Below, in pieces: positions 53,699 to 64,000 of a stretch of 64,000 nucleotides of DNA. Made by a program: the position numbers and the translations under genes. The notes beneath the pieces are model-generated. The model saw only the letters and a list, made by a program, of their open reading frames with translations. It did not search any database and was not told the origin of the DNA. Each line of letters starts with the position of its first letter. The stretch's first letter is position 1. Where the stretch lies: the NCBI GenBank assembly GCA_916700875.1, contig CAKAKS010000072.1, forward strand, positions 41,330,464-41,394,463, written 5' to 3'. The stretch is from Sebastes aleutianus (Eukaryota > Chordata > Actinopteri > Perciformes > Sebastidae).

Positions 53699-54859
53699 TG
53701 TAGGGATTTGGCAGTAACAGGTTTGGTTACTAGCAAATTAATTAATAAATAATAATAGAATTATTAATATTATTAAGAATTATCAATAAACATTAATAAT
53801 AAACGGGTCACCACCCTGGAATCAGGGACCAATAACTAAAACGTTAATATAGTCTCATTAAATATACTAAACTATCAATTTGTAACGTTGATTAATAAAT
53901 TAATAAATATAACAAAAATAGATAGTAAAGGTTGAATGATATTGGAATTCTTGACATAGCAGAGGTTGGCATTATTCACTCTTCTACAACATTAAACTAA
54001 GATTATCTGAAGCTGTATGTTTATGTTTAACTAATTCACAGTTTCTGTATGTGATCTTTATGTGTGTCAGATAATGCAGTGGGTTAGAAAAAAATGGTTA
54101 GTTTGCATGCAAGATCTTGTCTATGTGAAGCATAAACTAAACACGTCAGATGTGGCGAAGCCAGCTACCCGAATATCTTAACTACAAATAATATCACAAC
54201 AGTCAAACTCAATGAATAACATTAAACCAAATCAATACAAGTACATTATAGAAATCAAAGTTGAACAGTCTTGCTCAGCCATGTGCAATTGCTACTGCTA
54301 AGGTAAGGCCAGTACGTTACCAATCCATGGAAGAAAAGGGTTTGTAATTCCATGTGTTGGAGTTGTGGTTCCAAGTCAAAGATGTCGTCTTTGTTGTGCT
54401 CAAATCAAGTTGTGCAGATTGGAGGAAGCTGATCGCTTCAATACTTCTTCCCAGCAGCTTGATAGCTTGGTGCTAACTTCCTTGCTGTTGTTGCTTGAAG
54501 TTAGTAGGTAAAAAGGCAGGCTCTCGCGTCCTCTGCCTTAGAGGTTCCTTGTGTTCCAACGGCTGTTTCCTAACAGGCCATAGATCAGAGCAGAGCTGCT
54601 TCTGGTCTGGAGAGCAGCAGCTCACCTCCATAGGTCATGAGAGGTGAGAAGAAAGAGCAGAAAGAGGAGGAACAAAGAGATTCCTCTGGTTTTGTCCTGG
54701 GTGAATTTCACACCTATGTGTGAATGCTACAGTAGCCAATGGCTACTGAGCTGAGTCCTCAGCCAATGGCTACTGAGCTGAGCTGAGTCCATGGGTCAGG
54801 GATCATGTTACTGAGTTCATGTGGTCACTTGCCACCAGTCATATTGGTGGGTCCCTACA
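53699..54859 (-). repeat. 3' LTR (1,161 bp)
   Basis: Ends tgtaggga and tccctaca are perfect inverted termini (TG...CA). Directly followed on the plus strand by tcccccctttt, the polypurine tract read on the other strand. Its first 530 bp match 58,177-59,084, apart from a roughly 380-bp block present only in that copy. Confidence 0.88.
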
Positions 54860-54870
54860 TCCCCCCTTTT
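54860..54870 (-). other. Polypurine tract
   Basis: Minus strand aaaagggggga, immediately upstream of the LTR start TGTAGGGA. This is the plus-strand priming site. Confidence 0.8.
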
Positions 54871-55594
54871 GGTCTTAAGATGTGTAACATCCTTCAAGAG
54901 CAAAACAGAAGGTTGAACAGTTCACAGGTCCTTGGAAACAATCTGGAAGTTGTTAAGTCCATGATTGAAAAAAGGTTCATTCAACAGTTCATTCAATTGT
55001 GTAACGTCTGGGCAGTTCACTAACCAATTGGGCATTGGTTAAAACTATCTATCTTGGCTAAGCAAGAACAGTCCCTAAGTTACAAAACCAAACCAGATTA
55101 ACAACAACAACAGCATTGTATAAAATACATAACTAGTGTTTATCCGTTACTTATAGGGTTAGTGAAGAACAGGAATGTTAGAGGTGTTAAGTTGTTAGGG
55201 TGAGATGTGGAGAGTGTCACCTAAAACAATGCGGACAGGTGTATGACTGGTTCTGTACAGTCATAATGTGGTGTCCTAAGCTAGTGTTGTTCATTAGTGA
55301 TCTCTAAACAAGATACTACCAAGGAGCTGGTCCAAGTGTACTTGTAAAGTTGGACAGTGGTGTCTGAGTTGAGTTTTTGCTGTTGCTAACAAACTCAAGC
55401 TTGCCCTAGTAACTGCAAAAGAGGAAAGGGAAATTAAGGCACCGTGATCTAGCGTCTGTCTCACTGTTAGCTAGGTGTTGGCTAGTACCGTCGAAAGATA
55501 ACTCTGGATCTCTCGTGCTTAGCTCGTGGCTCAGGGCTGTAAAGCTCCAGGTAGCCAGAGGCAGAGAGGCACTCAGAGTAGCTATCACTGTCTG

Positions 55595-57282
55595 CTAGAT
55601 TATGTCCATGTTCTGAACCTTGTTCAGAGTCTGAACTGTGGTCAAAGGTGCTGTGGTCATTGTCAGACCGGTCACGCCAATTCTGGGACAGAATTTCAGA
55701 GCATGGCTTTCTAATACTTCTGTTGTGTAAATGCCTATCGCTCGCAACTGGGGGACATGGCGGTTATGCTCTGTGTCCTTATGCAGCCTTTTGTGACACC
55801 CCTTCGACCTGTTTTGAAGGTGGTCTTTTGAGGTCGCAGATCTGCTTGGCACGTCAGTTTTTGAGCTGGTGGGCTCAGTTGGTTTACAACCCTTTTGGAG
55901 ATGACCAGACTTTCCCAAGCTATCTGTGTCACCTTCCTTATTTCACACAGTGACGGGTTCCCCTTACGCGTCCCGAGTACCACGTGAGTGCGTACACATG
56001 GGTGCAGGTTCTGCAAAAACAAGGACTTAAAGATGGTGTTTTCTTCTAAGCCTGGTGCATCCTTACCTTGGAATTATGCATGCCTTAAACGTTTGTAGTA
56101 ATCTCTAGGATTCTCACTACATGAATGTTTAATTTGAAAGGCTGCAAACATCACTGCGGTCTCGTCAGAAGTAGAAGAGAATTCTTCTATCAGTGCATGA
56201 CGGAGCTCACTATTGTCATTTCTGACAGTGGGAGGTTGTGACTGTATAAACTTGTGCACAGCTTTAGAGCTGGTTTTCCACACAAGTTTAACTTTCTCCC
56301 TTTGGGTGGCGTGTGTTAAGTCAATTAGATTGTGATCTAATTCCCTAAAATAGTCATCAATGTGATGATCACAGTTGTCTGGATCAAAACATTCAATGTC
56401 TTTAGCTATGAGCTCAAGCTCCTCATGGCGGGGACCCTGTGGGGTCCTTTCTGGTGAAGGCGAGACTAAATTAGCCTTACAATGCACTCATGCATCATAT
56501 GCTAAAGTTCTCTCTGGCTGAGAAGCAGAGGCTGAACAGCTGTCATCACCCTTGTGACAGAGTGGAAAAGAGGCTGAACAGGCTGAACATTTGGAGGGAG
56601 GAGCACAGGTGAAAGTGTCATTTCTCAGTAGCTGAGAACAACATGGGGCAGAGTATCTTTTTGAAGATAAACTACATGTGTCTTTACTGTCAGTTTCACA
56701 ACAATAGGAAGTCAGGTAGCTGTTCACTCTTTCTCTCAATGGAGGTTGAGGAGCTGACTTCATATCCAAGGACTTTGAGTCAGTTGGAAATCCTTCACTT
56801 CTAAGTGGAGAGGGAGTTAACCTCTCATCAAGTGAGGAGTGTGAATCTGAGTAGCCAGAATCACAGTGACTGACAGACTGTGGTGGGGAAAGACATTGTA
56901 GTCTAAGTCCTAACAATTTCTCTTTGTATTGAAAAAGAGCTAACTCTGCTGAATGCAGGTCTTCTAAGTAACGCATGGCTTTCTTATCAGCTGTCTGAAC
57001 TTCATGGAGGAGACTAGCATTTTGCGTTCTTAGGCTATCTACCTCTTTTTCCAGGGCTGCTTTGCTCTGAATGGCAAGACTAGTTTGCCTGTGGAAAATC
57101 AGAAACAAGCATTTCAACAATGAGTCTTTGGATGCGGTCTGCGCATCACACCTGTCTGTGAGGAGCGATTCCAATTCTTTCCTGCACTCACTGAAACTCA
57201 ACCTGCTGATGAGTTCAGGGCAGCCAGGGTTTAGGCTCTGTGCTAAGGAAGAAATAAAAAGCTCTACACAGGGGTTCTCCAT
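55595..57282 (-). pseudogene. Retrotransposon gag-like reading frame with in-frame stops
   Basis: From ATG at 57,282 one frame continues to 55,735. It is broken only by a TGA at 56,488-56,490 and a TAA at 56,074-56,076, with no frameshift between. The N-terminal part (264 codons) has a coiled-coil-like stretch (ALEKEVDSLRTQNASLL) and a Cys/Ser-rich tail. The middle has the gag-like block NPRDYYKRLRHA, and the last part LHPCVRTHVVLGT. A further piece in another frame (55,595-55,918) is basic, like a nucleocapsid. No zinc knuckle seen. Confidence 0.7.
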
Positions 57283-58156
57283 TGTTGTGCCAGGAATGGA
57301 GGGTGAAACTAAACAGGATGTCTAGTAGAAAACAAAAACAATGTTGTTGGCTATGGTGTTGCGTTGGCAGACACCTTGTAGTGTAGTTTGGGAGGTACAC
57401 TAGCCTAACAACAATGCACTGGCCTAGACTATGGGGGTAGCTTCCTGTGGAGGAGGGGTAGCTACAGGACCAACTAGTGACTCTAGTGGGCATCAAACAA
57501 AAGGGGCCAGTAAAGTAAACACAGGTTTACAAAAGAAGTTTGCTTACACACAACATGCACTAATTGAGATGCAGGGCAGTAACAGTTGTGATGATGTTTC
57601 TTAAAGGTGACTCAAGCTGGAACACGTGGAAGTAACAGCTCGGTGCAAACTTATATCACAGGGCTGGTAGCACTCTGTGGCTCTATTTAACCCACTCAGG
57701 CTGGAATGCTTGGCAGTTACACAGCCAGGTACAAACTCTCTATGTTACACAGGGCCGGTGGCACGCTGTGTCATTAAAGGAACACTTAGATTAACAGCAA
57801 AATATGACAACTAGACTAGATTGCATTGAATACTTGGTATTCAAATGCTGAACCAAAATCTTTCAAGTTCTACAGCATAGGTCAACTTGAATTAGCAGCA
57901 AAAGCAAGTTCTTAAAATTAACACTATAAAGGCTTAAAGTGTTAATAATCAAACTCTCTCAAATAACAATTCTCACCACAATGTACTTGTTTACAAGTAC
58001 AGCTGGACTTCCACTCCTGTGGAAGACTAGTGGTGTAGAATGTCAACACTTTTGGCTTGTTTAGAAGTGGAATATGAATTTTTTGTTTTTGACCAAACAT
58101 TATGCTGAAAATTAATATTGCACAATTATGAACAATTTGCCAACAATAATACTATG

Positions 58157-58173
58157 CCTCACACGGGGCACCA
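58157..58173 (-). other. Primer binding site, tRNA-Met (elongator) type
   Basis: Minus strand tggtgccccgtgtgagg, 3 bases inside the LTR end. It complements the 3' end of vertebrate elongator tRNA-Met including CCA, as I recall that tRNA. Confidence 0.75.
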
Positions 58174-58176
58174 ACA

Positions 58177-58598
58177 TGTAGGGATTTGGCAGTAACAGGT
58201 TTGGTTATTAGCAAATTAATTAATAAATAATAATAGAATTATTAATATTAATAAAAATTATCAATAAACATTAATAATAAACGGGGCACCACCCTGGAAT
58301 CAGGGACCAATAACCAAAATGTAAATATAGTCTCATTAAATATACTAAACTATCAATTTGGAACGTTGATTAATAATTAAATTAATAACTATAACCAAAC
58401 TAGATAGTAAAGGTTGAAGGATATTGGAGTTCTTGACATAGCAGAGGTTGGCATTATTCACTCTTGTACAACATTAAACAGACCAGCATGTATATTCCAC
58501 AAACATTTATTTACAAGATAATAAAGGTTTAAAACACAATATTAATCTAACTAAATAACTAAACTAAACAAACCAAACAAAGTGTGTAAGCATGCGTG

Positions 58599-58651
<53 letters not shown>

Positions 58652-59084
58652 AAGAGAGAGAGAGGGAGAGAGACAAGATGGCTTCTTGTCTCAAGATGTC
58701 TGCCTACAGACAAAAGGGGTGAGCACTGTAAAACTACAAAGATGGCGGGATCAAAGATGGCCGCCAACATGTCACCACATGGCCTCTTTGTTCTTCGGAA
58801 CACATGTGCTCAGGAAGGACAGAGGGGGGGGCGGGGGGGGGGGTGATGTGCGGGTTACGATTATCTGAAGCTGTATGTTTATGTTTAACTAATTCACAGT
58901 TTCTGTATGTGATCTTTATGTGTGTCCGATAATGCAGTGGGTTAGAAAAGATGGTTAGTTTGCATACAAGACCTTGTCTATGTGAAGCATAAACTAAACA
59001 CGTCAGATGTGGCGAAGCCAGCTACCCGAAAATCTTAACTAGAAATAATATCACAACAGTCAAACTCAATGAATAACATTAAAC
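58177..59084 (-). repeat. Partial 5' LTR
   Basis: Starts tgtagggatttggcagtaac like the other LTR and ends at attaaac, 632 bp short of the full LTR. Carries a 380-bp block (58,479-58,857) missing from the 3' LTR that includes a (TG)n run (58,599-58,642) and a G-rich run (58,824-58,842). Confidence 0.8.
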
Positions 59085-59775
59085 ACCGTCTCATAGCGGT
59101 AGCATGTAGCTACATGCTAGCATGTTAGCTCTGTATCTCCATGTAAATAGAACTATCTGCTCACTGCTGATGTTTTCTTCTCCTCTGGGATGATTCTGTC
59201 GGTCAGTTCTCACAGATGGACCTGTAAAGACAAACGTAAAACAGAGTGTATGTTTATGGTTTACAGAGTTTATGCAGAATGTAAACACTGAGCTAACTAA
59301 CAGAGCTATAAATAGCATTATTTACCTGAGAAAAACCGTAAGGAAAACCTGGAGTCTTGACCGCAGATGTTGTTCATTTCTTGCCGATTTCTGATCAGAT
59401 TCCTCCGGTAACGTGCGCTGGGTGAAGTTTCTGGTTTATAAACTTTTAATTAGTTTATATGTGAAACTCCTGCTGCCGGCTTCTCTATCTAGCTCAGGGC
59501 TGCGGGGAGAGCTGCAGGGAGAAAGTGACGCTGTGTTGAGGGCGTTTGATTGACAGCAGAGCAAGAAACGCTGACCAATCACAGCAGAGTGGGAGGAGAC
59601 AGGCTCTAAATCAGGGTCTCTCAGACAGAGGCTGAATGAGGCTCTGAGCAGGCAGAGTGAGAGAGACACTATGAGAAGAATAAAGGTTTTTTTGAACATT
59701 ACAGCATGTAAACATGTTCTAGTACAACATTAAAATACATCTATGAACCTGGAAATGAGCATAATATGAGACCTT
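59085..59775 (-). mobile_element. Dispersed repeat ending in ...ttaaaggtctcatattatg (minus strand)
   Basis: Right end catgagcataatatgagacc-like (59,757-59,775) has the form of a teleost dispersed DNA repeat I recognise only by its terminus. The left end ccgtctcatagcgg is roughly inverted to it. Non-coding. Confidence 0.45.
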
Positions 59776-60103
59776 TAACGGTGAAGCCGGTGAGCTGTGA
59801 CGGGAACTTGAACGGTGAAGCTGCTGAGCTGTGACGGGAACTTTAACAGTGAAGCTGCTGAGCTGTGACGGTGACTTTAACGGTAAAGCTGCTGAGCTGT
59901 GACGGGAACTTTAACAGTGAAGCTGCTGAGCTGTGACAGGAACTTTAACGGTAAAGCTGCTGAGCTGTGACGGGAACTTTAACGGTAAAGCTGCTGAGCT
60001 GTGACGGGAACTTTAACGGTGAAGCTGCTGAGCTGTGACGGTGACTTTAATGGTAAAGCTGCTGAGCTGTGACGGGAACTTTAACGGTGAAGCTGCTGAG
60101 CTA
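59776..60103. repeat. 34-bp minisatellite
   Basis: About 9.5 units of ctttaacggtgaagctgctg plus agctgtgacgggaa, with cagtgaag and gtaaag variants. Confidence 0.92.
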
Positions 60104-60222
60104 TGAACTTCTTCATCACTTTGACTTCAGGCGGACGACTTTTTAAAGCGCACCGCGTTTATTTGGTCCGTCCGGGTCTAAGGTCCGACGGAAACAGCAG
60201 GCGGATTCAACAGTTCCGGTGG

Positions 60223-60310
60223 ATCTTCTTCTTCTTCTTCTTCTTCTTCTTCTTCTTCTTCTTCTTCTTCTTCTTCTTCTTCTTCTTCTTCTTCTTCTTC
60301 TTCTTCTTCA
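60223..60310. repeat. (TTC)n microsatellite, about 29 units
   Basis: Uninterrupted cttctt run followed by AT-rich DNA to 60,830 with no gene. Confidence 0.97.
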
Positions 60311-61014
60311 GTCATAGGAGTACCATAATAAAGAATAAATCTGTAAAAGAAAAAGAAAATAAATATGGAAATATAAAGACAATTAACAAAATATATCAAA
60401 GAAGCATTTTCATTCATTTTCACATTTATTTGTTAATTTATTTCTGTATATATTTATTTGTGTATTTTAAAAAATATATACATGGTTTTATTTTTTGCAT
60501 ATAAATTACTCTTTATATGCAAATATATTTGCATTTAAATAAAAGTATTTGTATATTTATATAAATACTTTTATTTAAAAAATATATACACAAAAATAGA
60601 GTAATGTATATGCAAAAAATAAATAAATAGATATTTAAATAAATTGATTTTTTTTTTTTAAATACAGAAACAAATATATACAGAAATAAATTAACAAATA
60701 AATGAAAATGCTTATAATTATTCTTTTATATTTTATTTGTCTTTGTCTTTATTTGACATCTTTATCTATATTCATTTATTCTTTCATTTATTCCTCTTTA
60801 CATTTCCACATTTATTTTCTTATTCTTTTACAGATGTATTCTTTATTATGACTCCTGGTGAAGACGAGGAAGAGCAAAGTTATGAACCAAAACAAGAACA
60901 CTTGATTGACTTGATGTTCTTCTTCTCTCCTTCAATAATCATGACTCTAACAGAGATAAGAACAGTAGAGTTCAGACACCAGATGTTTCACCATGTGCTG
61001 CACACAGTGTTGTG

Positions 61015-61860
61015 AAAAATATCCGAAATTTGATTCGAAAATTCTTAGTAAAATATGTGAAAAAAATAAACGAAAAATATCCTGATATTGTTTTAAAAAT
61101 CTGGGAAAATGTCTGAAAAAATATGTGAAAAATGTGAAAAAACATTGTAAAAATATCCTGATACTGTTCTAAAAATCTGGGAATATGTCTGAAAAAATAT
61201 TAGTAAAATATGTGAAAACGAAACATCTACTTATAAATAGGACTTTCTACAAGCTAAAAGCATGAAAAAACATTCAGAAACATGCGAAAAAAATATCCGA
61301 AAAATGTCTGAAAGTGAATAGTAAAAAAATATCCCAAAAACATACGAAATTTTTTTGTGAAATATATGAAAATATATCCAAAAAATGTCCACAAATTATT
61401 TTTAAAATATGTGAAAATATATCCGAAAATTATTTGATAAATATGCAAAACATATCCGAAAAAAGTCAAAAAATTATATCCAAAATATGTGAGAAAAATA
61501 AGTGAAAGAAATCCGTAAAATGTGTAAAATATTCAAAAAAAATGCTTGAAAAATATTAGTTAAATATGTGAAAACTAAACATCTATTTTAATAACGGACT
61601 TTCTACAAGCTAAAAGCATGAAAAAACATTCAGAAATATGTGAAAAATATCCGAAAAATGTCTGAAAATTAATTGTGTAAAATATCCCAAAAACGTACGA
61701 AAATGATTAGTAAAATATATGAAAAAATATCCGAAAATGATTTGTAAAATATGCCAAACATATCCGAAAAAAAGTCCAAAAATGATTACTAAAGTATGAG
61801 AAAAATATTGAAAAATATCCGAAATTGTTCGAAAAATCTGGAAAAATGTCTGAAACTAAA
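61015..61860. repeat. A-rich degenerate repeat (gaaaaatatccgaaaa)
   Basis: Loose tandem of gtgaaaaa, atatccgaaaa and tgtctgaaaa motifs. A larger duplication is visible: ggactttctacaagctaaaa plus gcatgaaaaaacattcag occurs at 61,241 and 61,602. No gene. Confidence 0.8.
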
Positions 61861-61944
61861 CACACAGCAAAGCTGTGGAAAGAAAACAGTAGCGACGGTG
61901 TGTCGGCCAATGCAACCGGTTGTTTTATTTATAAAGCAACCGCT

Positions 61945-62460
61945 TTATTTCTTAAGACACAACATGATATTTATTTGGAAGATGCTTTTGTCCAAAGCGA
62001 CTTACAATTCAAGTCAATTTAAAGCTTCAGTAGGCAACAATGTTTTTGGCATCTCTGTGCAGACATCCCATAATAACCTTTCAGCATATTGTAATGCAAG
62101 TGTTCTGAGAGAAAACTAGACTTCTGCTCCTCCTCATGGCTCTGTTTTCAGGCTTTAGAACATCTAGCTCATGACGGGAGACTTTGACCAATCACAGGTC
62201 CTTTCAGAGAGAGAGAGCGTTCCTATTGGCTGTGCTCCGGCTGGTGGGCGGTGCTTGGAATTTCCTCAGCAGATCTCAACATGGCTGCCGGGTCACAAAC
62301 TCTCTCATGTTCCAGCTAAACAGAACACTACGAGATGATTCTGAGAACATGTGAGGGGAGAAATAGAAACTACAGTAACAGAATATTGATTCATATGTGA
62401 AAATATGATTTGTGGTGATTTCTGGACGCCGACAGAAACATTAACATTAACCTTTGCCTA
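61945..62460. repeat. SINE-like core and dispersed repeat
   Basis: ttttgtccaaagcgacttac at 61,988 is a motif very common in teleost short repeats. It is followed by a second dispersed repeat (62,030-62,460, with tcctattggctgtgctccgg). Neither has coding capacity. Confidence 0.45.
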
Positions 62461-62518
62461 GCAGCGGTGTTCTCACGACTTAACCACTTGAACGCCACGC
62501 GGATGGTGTACACGACTT

Positions 62519-64000
62519 CCCGTGTTGTAAACACGAGCTCACCAGTTTCACTTGAAGGCAACATCTGTTCCAGATAAGAGGCCAGAATCTTTCTGTTGTC
62601 TTTAAAAGGTCTTTGTCCACACTGTTAATGACAGTTGTTGCATTAGAACAACTGCCTTTGTCACAACAAAAAGCTCCTATCTATGTTTCAGTTGAGGTCT
62701 CATTTAATAACAGCATCTGTCTGTTCTAGTTCATGTCTGCAGACACCATCTCTTAATGGAATAGTTTCACTGCTCAACATCCATCCAATGAGTTTAACTT
62801 TGGTTCCATCACAGTGTGACGCCGTTTTTCAAACTTATTTGTTTTGCGATGAAATCTTTATTGTAGGCACAAGTTACAGAAGATCTACTGACGAATAAAA
62901 TGACCAAACAAACACAGATCTATAGATTATCAAGGGCAGTTCTGATATCCATCCATAACCTTATTGCTATTTGTAAAATGGTCTTTTGTTGCAGCTGTGA
63001 AGTCTGCGTTGATTAGCAGTAAGAGACAGAGAGATGGATTTAGATCTTAGCTCAACACAGTCAGGTCTGACAGAGAATCAGTAATCAATAATAGGGCCGT
63101 CAATCCATTAAAATATTTAATAGCAAATTAATCACACATGTTTTATCTGTTCTAAATGAACCTTAAAGGGAGATTAGTATTTAATCCTCTTATCAACATG
63201 GAAGTGGACAAATATGCTGCTTTATGTAAATGTATGTATATATTTATTATTGTAAATCAATGAACAACACAAATCAATAACAGATATTGTCCAGAAACCC
63301 TCACAGGTACTGCATTTAGCATAAAACAATATACTCCAATCATAACATGGCAAACTGCAGCCCAACAGGCAACAACAGCTGTCAGTGTGTCAGTGTGCTG
63401 ACTTGACTATGACTTGCCCCAAACTGCATGTGATTATCATAAAGTGGGCATGTCTGTAAAGGGGAGACTCGTGGGTACCCATAGAACCCATTTACATTCA
63501 CTGATCTGGAGGTCAGAGGTCAAGGGACCCCTTTGAAAATGGACATGACAGGTTTTTCCTCGCCAAAATGTAGCGTAAGTTTGGAGCGTTATTTAACCTC
63601 CTTCACGACCAGCTAGTCTGACATGGTTGGTACCGATGGATCCATCAGGTTCTATAGTTTACTATGATACCAGAATCTTCACTCTAGCTTTAACACTGAG
63701 CCGCTGCAACCTAAAAATCACAAGTTGCGTTAAAGTGTTAAAGAAATTAGTGGCGTTAAAACAAATTTGCATTAGCACGTTATTATCACGTTAACTTAGA
63801 CAGCCCTAATGAAAACTAAATTAATGACTTCCAAAAATTAGCAGTAAGAAGGCGGTCCCAAAACATATAGAAATGTCACGAGCTCTCTATCGCAGGTCTT
63901 CATCACCGACAACACATCAGTAGTTATCACAAGTAAATGATTATAAAATCTTGAGACCAAACCACAAGAGATTGAAAATGAATTCACTTTTCCCCCAAAC
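62519..64000 (-). repeat. Right arm of inverted repeat: 3' flank of a third NLR copy (gene C, minus strand)
   Basis: Reverse complement of 52,192-53,698, continuing into sequence matching the 3' UTR of gene A (from 25,616). In places it is closer to A than to B: tttctatatgttttggga and the caatctcttgtggtttggtc motif are A-like. In A the same point lies 147 bp after the stop codon. The stop of a minus-strand CARD exon is therefore expected about 150 bp beyond the window end. No coding sequence of C is inside the window. Confidence 0.8.

Larger units (their letters stand above)
53699..59084 (-). mobile_element. Gag-only LTR retrotransposon, minus strand, truncated 5' LTR
   Basis: Order on the minus strand: partial 5' LTR (59,084-58,177), primer binding site (58,173-58,157), leader, degenerate gag (57,282-about 55,600), non-coding DNA, polypurine tract (54,870-54,860), full 3' LTR. 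The internal part is only 3.3 kb and has no protease, reverse transcriptase or integrase, so the element is non-autonomous. No target duplication, because the outer part of the 5' LTR is lost at 59,084. Superfamily (Gypsy or ERV) not decided. Confidence 0.85.

Noticed and set aside
54871..55594. Search for protease/reverse transcriptase/integrase downstream of gag
   Set aside because: No catalytic motif such as YxDD or DxG seen in any minus-strand frame; region treated as non-coding.
60103..60504. 133-codon ORF with poly-Phe and opposite poly-Glu ORF
   Set aside because: Produced by the (TTC)n run.
1..64000. tRNA or rRNA genes
   Set aside because: The only tRNA-like match is the 17-nt primer binding site of the LTR element; no cloverleaf sequence seen.

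Overview
The window reads as genomic DNA of a bony fish, probably a percomorph teleost (an inference from repeat types and gene family, not proven). Exons are short and bounded by GT/AG sites. Introns are packed with vertebrate-type transposons (hAT, PIF/Harbinger, non-LTR and LTR elements, MITEs) and microsatellites. There is no prokaryotic gene organisation. The protein-coding content is a cluster of NOD-like receptors (NLRs) with the order FISNA-NACHT-LRR-FIIND-CARD, i.e. NLRP1-type inflammasome sensors.

Layout. 3-25,469 (+): gene A, cut at its 5' side by the window edge. It has the end of the NACHT exon, six LRR exons, three small linker exons, four FIIND (ZU5+UPA) exons and a CARD exon. 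All junctions keep one open frame of 1,158 visible codons. 25,470-27,900: 3' flank of A, with a MITE, an AT microsatellite and a Harbinger scrap. 27,900-52,029 (+): gene B, a complete paralogue. It has a non-coding first exon, start codon at 28,435, three short N-terminal exons, a 1.86-kb FISNA-NACHT exon, three LRR exons, and the same linker, FIIND and CARD exons, giving 1,314 aa. 52,192-53,698 and 62,519-64,000 are the arms of an inverted repeat. The right arm is the 3' flank of a third, minus-strand copy (gene C), whose CARD exon should lie just beyond the window. 53,699-62,518 is the spacer: a gag-only LTR retrotransposon on the minus strand with a truncated 5' LTR, followed by dispersed repeats, minisatellites and A-rich DNA.

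A and B are alignable exon by exon and through most introns, so they are a tandem segmental duplication. They differ in (i) number of LRR cassettes (6 against 3), with one cassette in A that looks chimeric, (ii) length of an intronic 21-bp minisatellite (2.6 kb against 0.28 kb), which appears to have grown from the coding start of a MADF-domain gene inside a Harbinger transposon, (iii) a 6-residue repeat between FIIND and CARD, and (iv) private transposon insertions with clear empty sites in the other copy.

By family knowledge, the encoded proteins should sense danger through NACHT-LRR and release a UPA-CARD fragment after FIIND autoproteolysis and N-terminal degradation. Both copies keep the FIIND histidine and serine but carry Leu instead of the usual Phe just before the scissile bond. 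No tRNA, rRNA, CRISPR or bacterial feature was found.
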